Below are positions 9,356-16,930 of a stretch of 64,000 nucleotides of DNA, one piece after another. Source of the DNA: Nocardioides renjunii (lineage in GTDB: Bacteria > Actinomycetota > Actinomycetes > Propionibacteriales > Nocardioidaceae); contig NZ_CP141058.1 of the NCBI RefSeq assembly GCF_034661175.1, positions 3,658,001-3,722,000 on the forward strand, read 5' to 3'. Both the position numbers and the translations under genes were made by a program. The notes beneath the pieces are model-generated. The model was not told the origin of the DNA and made no database searches. It saw only the letters and a program-made list of their open reading frames with translations. Every line of letters starts with the position of its first letter. The first letter of the stretch is position 1.

Positions 9356-9970
9356 ATGGCCACCGTCCTCGTCATCGACGCCCACCCCGACCCGTCCTCG
9401 CTCACCGCCCAGCTCGCGGCGTCGTACGCCGCCGGGGCCGGCGACACCGCCGTCACGCTGGTGCTGCGCGACCTCGACTTCGACCTCACCCTGCGCACCG
9501 GCTACCGCACCCCGCAGGACCTCGAGCCCGACCTCGCGCGCGCCCAGGAGCTCCTCGAGTGGGCCGACCACGTCGCCGTCTTCACGCCGGTGTGGTGGGG
9601 CTCGGTGCCCGCGCTGCTCAAGGGGTTCTTCGACCGCACGCTCGAGCGCGGGTGGGCCTTCCGCTACAGGGAGAACGGCATGCCCGAGGGCCTCCTCGCC
9701 GGGCGCACCGGTCGGCTCGCGGTCACCTCGGACTCGCCGCGGTGGTACCTCCCGCTCGTCGGCGACACCACCGTCAAGCAGGTCCGCGGCCGGACGATGG
9801 AGTTCTGCGGGATCAAGCCGACGAGGCTCACCCGCTACGCCGACGTGCGCAACCGCACCGAGGACCAGCTCGCGACGTGGATCCGCGACGCCGCCGACCT
9901 GGGCGCGCTCGACGCGGCCCGTCCCGCCCGACCCGCCGCCGCACGCCCGGAGCTCGCCGCCGCCGGGTGA
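9356..9970 (+). CDS. NAD(P)H-dependent flavodoxin-fold oxidoreductase
   Basis: 204-residue enzyme of the Flavodoxin_2 / NAD(P)H quinone oxidoreductase family (MdaB/NQO type), a cytoplasmic FMN- or FAD-binding two-electron reductase. The phosphate-binding start is VLVIDAHPDPSSL (residues 4-16); PVWWGSVPALLKGFFDR near residue 80 is the family hallmark loop. ATG at 9356 has GGAG 9 nt upstream. Adjacent divergent TetR gene and shared operator suggest induction by its substrate or a related toxic quinone. The last 20 residues are Ala/Pro rich and probably disordered. Confidence 0.88.
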   Translation: MATVLVIDAHPDPSSLTAQLAASYAAGAGDTAVTLVLRDLDFDLTLRTGYRTPQDLEPDLARAQELLEWADHVAVFTPVWWGSVPALLKGFFDRTLERGWAFRYRENGMPEGLLAGRTGRLAVTSDSPRWYLPLVGDTTVKQVRGRTMEFCGIKPTRLTRYADVRNRTEDQLATWIRDAADLGALDAARPARPAAARPELAAAG

Positions 9971-9977
9971 GCCCCGT

Positions 9978-10898
9978 TCAGCCGAGCGCCTCGACCGCCT
10001 CGACCGCCCCGATCGCCTTCTCCACCCGGTCGGGGTCGTCGTGCGAGACCCACACGATGCGCGGGTCCTTGCGGAACCACGAGTCCTGGCGCCGGGCGAA
10101 GCGCCGGGTCGCGGCCTTCGTCTGCTCCACTGCCTCGGCCAGCGTCCGGTCGCCGGCGAGGAACCCCACGACCTCGCGGTAGCCGATCGCCCGCGGGGCG
10201 GTGCGGCCCTCGGCCAGCCCGCGCGCCAGCAGGGCCTCGACCTCCTCCACGAAGCCCCCTGCGAACATCTCGTCCACGCGCCGCGCGATCCGCTCGTCGA
10301 GCGTGGGCCGGTCGATGTCGACACCGACCTGGACGGTCAACGGGTCGTCGTACTCCAGGCGCGGGAGGCTGGCGGTGTAGGGGCGGCCGGTCAGCGCGAC
10401 CACCTCCAGCGCGCGGACGACACGGCGGCCGTTGACGGGCTCGATCTGCGCGGCTGCCTCGGGGTCCACGCCGGCCAGCCGCTCGTGCAGCGCCGCGCTC
10501 CCGACGCGCTCGAGCTCGACCTCGAGCTCGCGGCGCAACGACTCGTCGGTGCCCGGGAACTCGAACCTGTCGACGATGGCGCGGGTGTAGAGCGCCGAGC
10601 CGCCGACCAGGACCGGGGTGGCGTCGCGGCCGCGGATGTCCGTGATCGCCTCGCGCGCCCACGCCTGGAAGAGCGCGACAGTGGCGGGCTCGATCACCTC
10701 CAGCACGTCGAGGAGGTGGTGCGGGATGCCGCGGCGCTCGGCCACGGGCAGCTTGGCGGTGCCGATGTCCATGCCGCGGTAGACCTGCATGGCGTCGGTG
10801 TTGACGACCTCTCCCCCGAGCCGCTCGGCGAGGTCGAGGCTCAGACCGGTCTTGCCCGACGCCGTGGCCCCGACGAGGGCGACGACCGGACGAGGCAT
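9978..10898 (-). CDS. miaA: tRNA dimethylallyltransferase
   Basis: Transfers the dimethylallyl group to A37 of tRNAs that read codons starting with U. 306 residues. P-loop GATASGKT at residues 10-17, the DAMQVYRGMDIGTAK motif near 40 and PHHLLDV near 60 are diagnostic, and FPGTDESLRRELE and RQDSWFRKDPRI follow in order. ATG at 10898. Convergent with the oxidoreductase 7 bp away. The partner enzyme MiaB, which acts next on the same base, is encoded at 27462-28967; the two genes are usually close in actinobacteria, so about 16.5 kb has been placed between them here. Confidence 0.96.
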   Translation of the reverse strand: MPRPVVALVGATASGKTGLSLDLAERLGGEVVNTDAMQVYRGMDIGTAKLPVAERRGIPHHLLDVLEVIEPATVALFQAWAREAITDIRGRDATPVLVGGSALYTRAIVDRFEFPGTDESLRRELEVELERVGSAALHERLAGVDPEAAAQIEPVNGRRVVRALEVVALTGRPYTASLPRLEYDDPLTVQVGVDIDRPTLDERIARRVDEMFAGGFVEEVEALLARGLAEGRTAPRAIGYREVVGFLAGDRTLAEAVEQTKAATRRFARRQDSWFRKDPRIVWVSHDDPDRVEKAIGAVEAVEALG

Positions 10899-10983
10899 GG
10901 GGCCATTGTCCCAGCCCGGCTACGCTCCGAGGAGCCGGAGTGCTCGCCCGTCGGGGTGGGCCGGCGCTCCCCGAGGAGGAACC

Positions 10984-11214
10984 ATGGGTTTCCTGGACAA
11001 GGCGAAGGCCAAGCTCACCGAGACGGTCGACCAGCACGGCGACAAGATCGCCCAGGGCATCGACAAGGCCGGCACGATGGTCAACGAGAAGACCGGCGGC
11101 AAGCACGCCGACAAGATCGACAAGGCCACCGGCAAGGCCCGAGACGCGCTCGACTCGCTCGACGGCAGGAACGACGACATCCCGCCGGCCGGGCCGACGA
11201 CCACCACCCCCTGA
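10984..11214 (+). CDS. Rv0909/MT0933-like small protein
   Basis: 76-residue Lys/Asp-rich helical protein (MGFLDKAKAKLTETVDQHG ...) of the MT0933 antitoxin-like family (Rv0909 type). Strong GGAGGA site 4 nt before ATG 10984. The repeated K-x-x-D-K pattern (ADKIDKATGKA) suggests an amphipathic helix. Rv0909 is paired with a toxin in M. tuberculosis, but no toxin gene adjoins this one: the neighbours are miaA (divergent) and a NUDIX gene. In many actinobacteria members are solitary and may be stress proteins, so an antitoxin role should not be assumed. Confidence 0.82.
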   Translation: MGFLDKAKAKLTETVDQHGDKIAQGIDKAGTMVNEKTGGKHADKIDKATGKARDALDSLDGRNDDIPPAGPTTTTP

Positions 11215-11222
11215 CCGGACCC

Positions 11223-11228
11223 TAGGTT
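11223..11228 (+). promoter_or_regulatory. Candidate -10 box, leaderless NUDIX gene
   Basis: TAGGTT ends 6 nt before the GTG start at 11235, with no ribosome site, consistent with a leaderless transcript. No clear -35 box is visible. Confidence 0.35.
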
Positions 11229-11234
11229 GGGGCG

Positions 11235-11702
11235 GTGACCGAACGCTTCACCCTCGTCCCGGCGTCCTACGTCTACCTCCTGCGCGAGCGCGAGGGCGGC
11301 ACGGAGGTGCTGCTGCAGCTGCGCCAGGGGACGCCCTACATGGACGGGCACTGGGCAGCAGCCGCAGCCGGCCACGTCGAGCGGGGCGAGACGGCGTACG
11401 ACGCCGCGCGCCGCGAGGCGGTCGAGGAGCTCGGCATCACCGACGTCGACCTCGCGTTCGCCTTCACCATGCAGCGCAGCCAGCACGCGGACGCGATCGA
11501 CGAGCGGGTCGACTGGTTCTTCACCGCCCGGTCGTGGAGCGGCGAGCCGCGCGTCGTCGAGCCGGAGAAGGCGGCGGAGGTGCGGTGGTGGCCGCTCGAC
11601 GCGCTGCCGGAGCCGACGGTCCCGCACGAGGCGCACGCCCTGGCCCACCTCTTCTCCGGGGTCGGCTACCTCACCTTCGGGTGGGACGCGACGCCCGCGT
11701 GA
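11235..11702 (+). CDS. NUDIX hydrolase
   Basis: 155-residue hydrolase of nucleoside diphosphate-linked compounds. The Nudix box is complete: GHVERGETAYDAARREAVEELG (residues about 45-66) fits Gx5Ex7REUxEExGU, so it should bind metal and be active. The N terminus VPASYVYLLRE is the first strand. GTG start at 11235 follows a -10-like TAGGTT by 6 nt. The substrate cannot be read from the sequence; small NUDIX proteins of this kind often sanitise oxidised or deoxy nucleotides. Confidence 0.9.
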   Translation: MTERFTLVPASYVYLLREREGGTEVLLQLRQGTPYMDGHWAAAAAGHVERGETAYDAARREAVEELGITDVDLAFAFTMQRSQHADAIDERVDWFFTARSWSGEPRVVEPEKAAEVRWWPLDALPEPTVPHEAHALAHLFSGVGYLTFGWDATPA

Positions 11703-11784
11703 CGCCCGACCCGCCCCACGGGGGTGGCCGCCCGATGGCGACCGTGGGCAGTATCGAACGACAGCACACCCAGGGAGGGAATGG

Positions 11785-12090
11785 ATGAGCAAGGACGAGC
11801 TGAGCCCGATGCCGACGCCGTACACGGAGGACCCCCAGCTGGTGCCGGGCGGCGTGGACGCGCTCAAGGACGACCCGGCCGACAACGGGCTGGGCCGCGA
11901 CCTCGACCCCGACGACAACCCGGCCGTCGACGACGTGCTGCCCGAGGAGGTCGCCGAGCCGGACGACAAGCACCAGGAGCCCGACGGGGACAGCGACGAG
12001 GAGCCGGACACCACCGACAAGGCCTCGGCCGAGGACACCCCCGACGCCGGGCAGGAGGCCGAGGACGGGTCGCCGGAGCCGCCGGCCTGA
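11785..12090 (+). CDS. Acidic low-complexity protein of unknown function
   Basis: 101 residues, very rich in Asp, Glu and Pro, almost no hydrophobic core, so probably disordered. GGGAGG lies 6 nt before ATG 11785, a good ribosome site, and the codon bias matches neighbours, which supports it as a real gene. No family recognised. The first 40 residues (DELSPMPTPYTEDPQLVPGG) are the more ordered part. It is followed 31 bp later by the 78-bp composite palindrome, which may end its transcript. Confidence 0.65.
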   Translation: MSKDELSPMPTPYTEDPQLVPGGVDALKDDPADNGLGRDLDPDDNPAVDDVLPEEVAEPDDKHQEPDGDSDEEPDTTDKASAEDTPDAGQEAEDGSPEPPA

Positions 12091-12121
12091 GCGGGGGCTG
12101 TCGGCCGGCTGCTCGATCTCT

Positions 12122-12199
12122 GGAGTCCCCGGATATCCGGGGACTCCCGGCGGATCGCGGAAGATCCGAGCCATCCAGTGACTCGGATCTTCCGCGATC
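12122..12199 (-). repeat. 78-bp composite palindromic element, copy A
   Basis: Read on the minus strand: an imperfect hairpin of 44 nt (arms around CGCGGAAGATCCGAG), an 8-nt spacer, then a perfect 26-bp palindrome at 12122-12147 (half-site GGAGTCCCCGGAT). In this copy the hairpin stem is 19 bp and perfect when one extra base (12200) is counted. The AbiEi/DUF559 gene stop codon lies only 6 nt away. Same length and order as copies B and C; orientation opposite to B. Confidence 0.9.
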
Positions 12200-12205
12200 C
12201 TCACC

Positions 12206-13192
12206 TCACGCGACGGCGGCCACGGCGCAGCCCGGCCCGCACGGCCGGGCGCCCGGCCAGCCGGCGTCGCCGAGGATCCGCCCGACCTTGGCCGCCGTGG
12301 AGCAGGGGCGGTCGTAGACCTGCCCCCACGTGAGGCGCACGGTCCCCTGCCCGGCGACCGCGGCGTCGAGGTCCCGCTCGAAGTCGCGGTCGCGCTGGTC
12401 CGCGGTGTCGTGCCACAGCCGGCCGTCGAGCTCGAAGAGCCGCTCGCCGTAGCGGATGTCGCGGTAGACGATCCCCGTCGCCGTCGCCACCCGGTGCTGC
12501 CTCTGCCCCTCGGGCAGCCGGTGCGGTCGTTGGACCAGGACGAGGAAGCCGTGCTCGAGCACCGAGCAGGTGCCGGCGGCGACGTCGCGCAGCACGTCCT
12601 CGAGGAAGTAGCGCCGCGGCGCCCGGCTGCGGGTCGCCAGGGCATCGAGCATCTGCACCGCCGTCGTGTGCCGGCTCTGCACGGCTCGCGAGACCGCGGC
12701 GATCGCCCCGAACTCACCTCGCGCGGCCAGCGCGACGTCGAGCGCCGCCTCCTCGTAGCGCATCCGGGGCGGGCCGAGGTTCCACCGCACGCGGTCGTCG
12801 AGGTGGGACGTGCGGACGACGACGATGCCCGGAGGTGCCACCACCCGACGCTCCGCGGCGATGGCGACGGTGATCGGACCGAGGTCAGCGCCCGGCCGGC
12901 CCGGCCCGTCGGCCGCGCGCATGGCCGACTCCCCCGCCAGCGCCGCCCCGACGACGTGGCCGGCCCGGTCTGCCGGCCCGGAGCACGCGAGCACCGCGCC
13001 CCAGGCGCGCTCGAGCCAGGCCGGCGGCCCGGTGTGGTCGACGTACACCCCTGGGAGGAGCGTGGCGAGCTCGCGGCGCCTCACCAGCCGGCGTACGTCG
13101 TGCGGCTGCAGGCCCGCCTGCAGCGCCTGCGCGCGGGAGATGACGCCGTGCTGGCTCTGCAGGATCTCCGCGATGTGCTCCACACCGTCCAC
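12206..13192 (-). CDS. AbiEi-like N-terminal domain plus DUF559 (Vsr-like) nuclease protein
   Basis: 328 residues. The N-terminal 55 residues (IAEILQSQHGVISRAQAL ... LRRLV-type helices) form a winged-helix region like the AbiEi antitoxin family. The C-terminal 120 residues resemble DUF559, a PD-(D/E)xK fold related to Vsr mismatch endonucleases: Glu213 (VLEHG), Asp245 (YRDIRY), Glu254-x-Asp256 (FELDGRLWH) and the following DxxRD and RLTWGQVY segments. The usual catalytic Lys is not obvious, so activity is unproven. GTG start at 13192 with a poor ribosome site. It is flanked on both sides by the 78-bp composite palindrome in inverted orientation, 6 bp from the stop and 56 bp before the start. 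No toxin AbiEii partner is present. Mobile or regulatory function is an inference. Confidence 0.78.
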   Translation of the reverse strand: MDGVEHIAEILQSQHGVISRAQALQAGLQPHDVRRLVRRRELATLLPGVYVDHTGPPAWLERAWGAVLACSGPADRAGHVVGAALAGESAMRAADGPGRPGADLGPITVAIAAERRVVAPPGIVVVRTSHLDDRVRWNLGPPRMRYEEAALDVALAARGEFGAIAAVSRAVQSRHTTAVQMLDALATRSRAPRRYFLEDVLRDVAAGTCSVLEHGFLVLVQRPHRLPEGQRQHRVATATGIVYRDIRYGERLFELDGRLWHDTADQRDRDFERDLDAAVAGQGTVRLTWGQVYDRPCSTAAKVGRILGDAGWPGARPCGPGCAVAAVA

Positions 13193-13248
13193 GATCGGTG
13201 GCCGGCGGCACGGCCCGCGACCCCTCCGCGGTCATCTGTGGAGGAGCA

Positions 13249-13326
13249 GATCGCGGAAGGTCCGGGTCAGCCGGTGGCTCGGACCCTCCGCGTTGTTGCG
13301 GGAGTCCCCGGATATCCGGGGACTCC
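13249..13326 (+). repeat. 78-bp composite palindromic element, copy B
   Basis: Hairpin part at 13249-13292 (arms CGCGGAAGGTCCG and CGGACCCTCCGCG, one mismatch), 8-nt spacer TTGTTGCG, then the 26-bp palindrome at 13301-13326, identical to that of copy A. Lies upstream of the DUF559 gene and downstream of glycerate kinase (both minus strand). Copies A and B are inverted, with their hairpin parts facing the gene and their 26-bp palindromes on the outside. Confidence 0.9.
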
Positions 13327-13364
13327 AGAGGCAGCGGCAGCCAGAGCCAGCAGAGCCAGCGCCC

Positions 13365-14456
13365 TCAGAGGTGCTCCCGCGCGATCCGCTCCCCGAGGTC
13401 CGCGAGCAGGCGGGCCGGCTCAGCCAGGCACACGGACACGTCGGGCTCGATGTCGGTGAGGGCGTACGCCGCGACGATGCCCGCCGCGTCCAGCTGCTGC
13501 CCGGTGAGCAGGTTGCGGCCGCACACGGCGACGACGGGGGCGCCGGCCCGGGCGGCGGCGGACGAGACGCCGACGGGCGCCTTGCCGCGCAGGCTCTGCT
13601 CGTCGAGCGAGCCCTCGCCGGTCACTACGAGCCTGCTGCCGGCCACCCGGTCGGCGAAGCCCAGCAGGTCGAGCATCAGCGCGATGCCGGGGCGCAGCTC
13701 GGCGCCCAGGACGGCCACGAGGCCGAAGCCGACGCCGCCCGCCGCGCCCGCGCCCGGCTCGTCGCGCCGGTCGGCCCCGGTGGCGGCGGCGACCAGCTCG
13801 GCCCAGCGGGCGAGCCGTTCGTCGAGGACGACGACCTGCGCGGGGTCGGCGCCCTTCTGCGGTCCGTAGACCGCGGCAGCGCCGTCCGGGCCGGTGAGCG
13901 GGTTGTCGACGTCGCAGGCGGCCACCACCCGCGCCTCGGCCAGGGCCGGGTGCAGCCCGGTGAGGTCGAGGCGGTCCCCGTCCACGGACGCACCGAGGGC
14001 GGTCAGCATCGCGACGCCGCCGTCGGTGCTCGCGCTCCCGCCGATGCCGACCACGAGGTCGCGGCACCCGGCGTCGAGGGCGGCCGCGACCACCTGGCCG
14101 AGGCCGCGGCTGGAGGCGGTCATCGGCGCGAGCACCCCGCCGGGCAGGCGTACGAGCCCGCACGCGTCGGCCATCTCGACGACCGCGGTCGAGCCGCGGC
14201 GCGCGTACGACGTCGCCACCCGCTCGCCGGTCGGTCCGTCAACGACCACCTCGACCCGCTCGAACCCGCTCGCGACGGCCGCGTCGAGCGTGCCGTCGCC
14301 CCCGTCCGCCACGGGCAGGGAGTCGAGCACCGCGTCGGGACGCACCCGGCGTACGCCCTCGGCGAGCGCCCGCGCCACCTCGTGGGCGGGCAGGGAGCCC
14401 TTGAACTTGTCGGGCGCGAGGAGCACCCGCGGCCCGGTCACGCCCGCCCCGCTCAT
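13365..14456 (-). CDS. glxK: Glycerate kinase (GlxK/GarK family)
   Basis: Phosphorylates D-glycerate to a phosphoglycerate, joining sugar-acid degradation to glycolysis. 363 residues, typical of the family. LLAPDKFKGSL at residues 12-22, VADGGDGTLDA near 49, GIGGSASTDGG near 140 and VTGEGSLDEQSL near 279 are the expected motifs. Its ATG overlaps the stop of the upstream LacI gene (ATGA, 14453-14456), so the two are translationally coupled. This ties the kinase to the divergent transport and catabolic operon and suggests glycerate is an intermediate or product. 2- versus 3-phosphoglycerate as product cannot be decided from sequence. Confidence 0.93.
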   Translation of the reverse strand: MSGAGVTGPRVLLAPDKFKGSLPAHEVARALAEGVRRVRPDAVLDSLPVADGGDGTLDAAVASGFERVEVVVDGPTGERVATSYARRGSTAVVEMADACGLVRLPGGVLAPMTASSRGLGQVVAAALDAGCRDLVVGIGGSASTDGGVAMLTALGASVDGDRLDLTGLHPALAEARVVAACDVDNPLTGPDGAAAVYGPQKGADPAQVVVLDERLARWAELVAAATGADRRDEPGAGAAGGVGFGLVAVLGAELRPGIALMLDLLGFADRVAGSRLVVTGEGSLDEQSLRGKAPVGVSSAAARAGAPVVAVCGRNLLTGQQLDAAGIVAAYALTDIEPDVSVCLAEPARLLADLGERIAREHL

Positions 14457-15487
14457 AACGGCGGCCGTCCGGACGACCCGCGGACCACCAGCTCCGCGCC
14501 CACCTGGCGGCGACGCGGCCGGGCCCCGGGGTCCTTCAGCGCGAGCAGGAGGGCCTGCTCGCCCATCTCCGACATCGGCAGGCGGACCGTGGTGAGCGAC
14601 GGGGCGAGGTCACCGGCGACGGCGACGTCGTCGAAGCCCGTCACCGACACCTGCCCGGGCACGGACACGCCGCGGGCGCGCAGGGCGGAGAGGACGCCGA
14701 TGGCCATGTCGTCGTTGAGCGCCAGCACGGCGGTGACGCCGGGGTGGGCGCTGAGCACCTCGTCGGCGGCGACCTTGCCGCCGGCTCGGGTGAAGTCGGC
14801 CTCCACGACCGGGACGTCGCCGACGTCGAGGCCCGCGGCTGCGAAGGCCTCCTCCACGCCGGAGATCCGGTCGGCGACGGTCGTGAGCTGGCGGGACCCG
14901 GCCGCCACGGCGATCCGCCGGTGGCCGAGGTCGAGCAGGTGCTGGGCGACGGACCGGGCGCCCTCGGTGTTGTCGGGCAGGACGGCGTCGACGCCGAGGT
15001 GGTGGCGGCCGATCACGGCGACGCGGCCGCCCGAGCGCCGGAACGCCTGCAGCTCGACCTTGGCCGGTGCCTGCAGGGCGGGGTCGACCATCCCCGAGCC
15101 CGCGATGATGATCGCGCCGACCCGGTTGGCGATGAGCATCCGGAGCTGGGCGAGCTCGCGCTCGGGGTCGCGACCGGTGTGGCAGATCTGCACGGTGAGG
15201 CCCTCGCGAGCGCCCACGCCGAGCACGCCGCTGGCGATCTCGGAGAAGTAGGGGTCGCCGATCTCGTGCACCAGCAGGCCCACCGAGCGGGTGGAGCCGC
15301 CGGCCAGGCTGCGCGCGTGGAGGTTGACGACGTAGCCCATCGTCCGGGCGGTCTCGCGGACCCGCTCGGCGACCGGTGCGCTGACCCCGGTGGCCCCGGA
15401 CAGGCTGCGCGAGGCGGTCGCGATGGAGACCCCGGCCGCCTCCGCCACGTCCTGCAGCCGCGGACTCGTCACCGGCCCCTTCGGCAT
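14453..15487 (-). CDS. LacI family transcriptional repressor
   Basis: 344 residues. The N-terminal helix-turn-helix and hinge run from RLQDVAEAAGVSIATASRSL to TMGYVVNLHARSLAGG; the C-terminal periplasmic-binding-like domain (VGLLVHEIGDPYF ... FDDVAVAGDLAPSLTTVRLP) binds the inducer. ATG at 15487 is preceded by GAGGAGG; a longer frame to 15541 adds a non-conserved tail and is rejected. Divergent from the ABC transporter operon and coupled to glycerate kinase. Two tandem AAGCGCTT-centred sites at 15567-15590 are the expected operators. The inducer is probably the imported sugar or a breakdown product. Confidence 0.93.
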   Translation of the reverse strand: MPKGPVTSPRLQDVAEAAGVSIATASRSLSGATGVSAPVAERVRETARTMGYVVNLHARSLAGGSTRSVGLLVHEIGDPYFSEIASGVLGVGAREGLTVQICHTGRDPERELAQLRMLIANRVGAIIIAGSGMVDPALQAPAKVELQAFRRSGGRVAVIGRHHLGVDAVLPDNTEGARSVAQHLLDLGHRRIAVAAGSRQLTTVADRISGVEEAFAAAGLDVGDVPVVEADFTRAGGKVAADEVLSAHPGVTAVLALNDDMAIGVLSALRARGVSVPGQVSVTGFDDVAVAGDLAPSLTTVRLPMSEMGEQALLLALKDPGARPRRRQVGAELVVRGSSGRPPL

Positions 15488-15532
15488 CCAGCCCTCCTCG
15501 CGTCCACTTCCGGACGTTCCCGGATGTGACCC

Positions 15533-15562
15533 TTGCCACATCCTGCCACTCGTGAATACAGT
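15533..15562 (+). promoter_or_regulatory. Candidate promoter of the transport and catabolic operon
   Basis: TTGCCA (15533-15538), an 18-nt spacer and TACAGT (15557-15562) lie upstream of the substrate-binding protein gene. The tandem LacI-type sites begin 5 nt after the -10 box, across the expected transcription start. A 6-bp inverted repeat GATGTG...CACATC (15523-15542) overlaps the -35. Confidence 0.5.
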
Positions 15563-15566
15563 AGCC

Positions 15567-15590
15567 GAAAGCGCTTACGAAAGCGCTTAC
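15567..15590 (+). promoter_or_regulatory. Tandem LacI-type operators
   Basis: GAAAGCGCTTAC occurs twice head to tail (15567-15578 and 15579-15590). Each copy has the palindromic AAGCGCTT core with central CpG typical of LacI/GalR operators. The sites are just downstream of the candidate -10 box and 21 nt before the ATG at 15612. Confidence 0.7.
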
Positions 15591-15611
15591 GCATTGGACA
15601 CGAGGAGTGAC

Positions 15612-16841
15612 ATGAAGGTCAAGACCCCCTACCGCACGGCCGGGCTCGCCATCGCCTCCTGCCTCGCGCTGACCGCCTGCATGAGCTCGGGCGCCGACAG
15701 CGACTCCGGCGAGGACGGCACCGGTCCGATCAAGATCGGCATCTCGCTCCCGCTCACCGGCGACTTCTCCGAGCCGGGCAAGGGCGTGCAGCGTGGCTAC
15801 GAGGCGTGGGCCGACTACGTCAACGAGAACGGCGGCCTGCTGGGCCGCGACGTCGAGCTCACCATCCTCGACGACCAGTCCAACGCCGACCGCGTCGCCG
15901 CCGACTACGAGAAGCTCATCAACTCCGACGGCGTCGACCTCGTCTTCGGACCGTTCTCCACCCGCCTCGTCGTCCCCGCCGCGCAGGTCGCGCAGGACTA
16001 CGGCTTCCTCTTCGTCGAGCCGGCCGGCGCCGCCGAGGAGGTCTTCACGCAGGGCTTCGACAACCTCTTCTACGCCGCCCCGGCCATCGCCGACGACCAC
16101 TACAACTACCTCGCCGACGCGATCGAGGCCATGCCCGAGGACCAGCGGCCCAAGACCGCGGCCTACGCCGCCATGGACGACCCGTTCGCCATGGGCACCG
16201 CCTACGGGCTCAAGACCCGCCTCGAGGAGATGGGCGTCGAGACCGTGGTCGACGAGGTCTACCCGCCCAACACCACCGACTTCGGGTCCATCGCGGCCAA
16301 GATCGCCGACAGCGACGCCGACGTCGTCGTCGGCGGCACGCAGTACCAGGACGCGGTCAACATGATCGTGGCCCTCCAGCAGCTCGGCTACCAGCCGACG
16401 ATGGCCGCCTTCTCCACGGCGCCGACGAACCCCGAGTTCCCCGAGGCGATCGGCGAGGAGACCGAGGGCATCCTGTCCCCCACCGGCTACACGCCCGAGG
16501 CGGACTTCCCCACCAACAAGGAGTTCGTCGACTTCTACACCGAGCAGAACGGCACCCCGCCGGCCGAGGACGAGGCCAACGCCTGGACCACGGGCCAGGT
16601 CGTCGCCGCGGCGGTCGAGGCCGTCGGCTGCGCCGACCCCGACCCGGAGTGCCAGGCCCAGCTCATCGACTGGCTGCGAGAGAACGAGGTCGACACGGTC
16701 GTCGGCCCGCTCACGTGGGACGCCGAGGGACGGCCGCAGGGTGCCCACCTGATCCAGCAGTACGTCGACGGCGAGATCCGCATCGTCCTGCCCGAGGAGG
16801 CCAAGGAGGCCGACCTCATCGTCGAGAAGCCCGAGTGGTGA
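15612..16841 (+). CDS. ABC transporter substrate-binding lipoprotein, branched-chain family type
   Basis: 409-residue solute-binding lipoprotein. Signal peptide MKVKTPYRTAG... ends in lipobox LTAC (Cys near residue 23), followed by a Ser/Asp linker and the Peripla_BP_6 fold starting at IKIGISLPLTGDFS. GAGGAG lies 4 nt before ATG 15612. It is first in an operon with two LivH/LivM-type permeases and two LivG/LivF-type ATPases. The family fold is that of LivK, but the catabolic genes downstream and the LacI control argue for a sugar, polyol or sugar-acid ligand rather than amino acids; the ligand is an inference. Confidence 0.9.
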   Translation: MKVKTPYRTAGLAIASCLALTACMSSGADSDSGEDGTGPIKIGISLPLTGDFSEPGKGVQRGYEAWADYVNENGGLLGRDVELTILDDQSNADRVAADYEKLINSDGVDLVFGPFSTRLVVPAAQVAQDYGFLFVEPAGAAEEVFTQGFDNLFYAAPAIADDHYNYLADAIEAMPEDQRPKTAAYAAMDDPFAMGTAYGLKTRLEEMGVETVVDEVYPPNTTDFGSIAAKIADSDADVVVGGTQYQDAVNMIVALQQLGYQPTMAAFSTAPTNPEFPEAIGEETEGILSPTGYTPEADFPTNKEFVDFYTEQNGTPPAEDEANAWTTGQVVAAAVEAVGCADPDPECQAQLIDWLRENEVDTVVGPLTWDAEGRPQGAHLIQQYVDGEIRIVLPEEAKEADLIVEKPEW

Positions 16842-16847
16842 CGGACC

Positions 16848-16892
16848 CCGTCCCCTCGACTGCCGTCCCCTCGACTGCCGTCCCCTCGACGA
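16848..16892 (+). repeat. Three tandem 15-bp units between binding protein and permease
   Basis: CCGTCCCCTCGACTG is repeated at 16848, 16863 and 16878, the third unit with two changes. It occupies most of the 89-bp intercistronic gap. No ORF or hairpin explains it; slippage or a spacing or stability element is possible. Confidence 0.8.
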
Positions 16893-16930
16893 CCGACCCC
16901 CGACACGTTTCCTACCGTTAGGCGACCTCG

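Noticed and set aside
10984..11702. Toxin-antitoxin module formed by the Rv0909-like protein and its neighbour
   Set aside because: The neighbour is a complete NUDIX hydrolase, not a toxin, and has its own start signals.
12206..13192. AbiE type IV toxin-antitoxin system
   Set aside because: Only the N-terminal AbiEi-like domain is present and no AbiEii nucleotidyltransferase gene is adjacent; the C terminus is DUF559-like.
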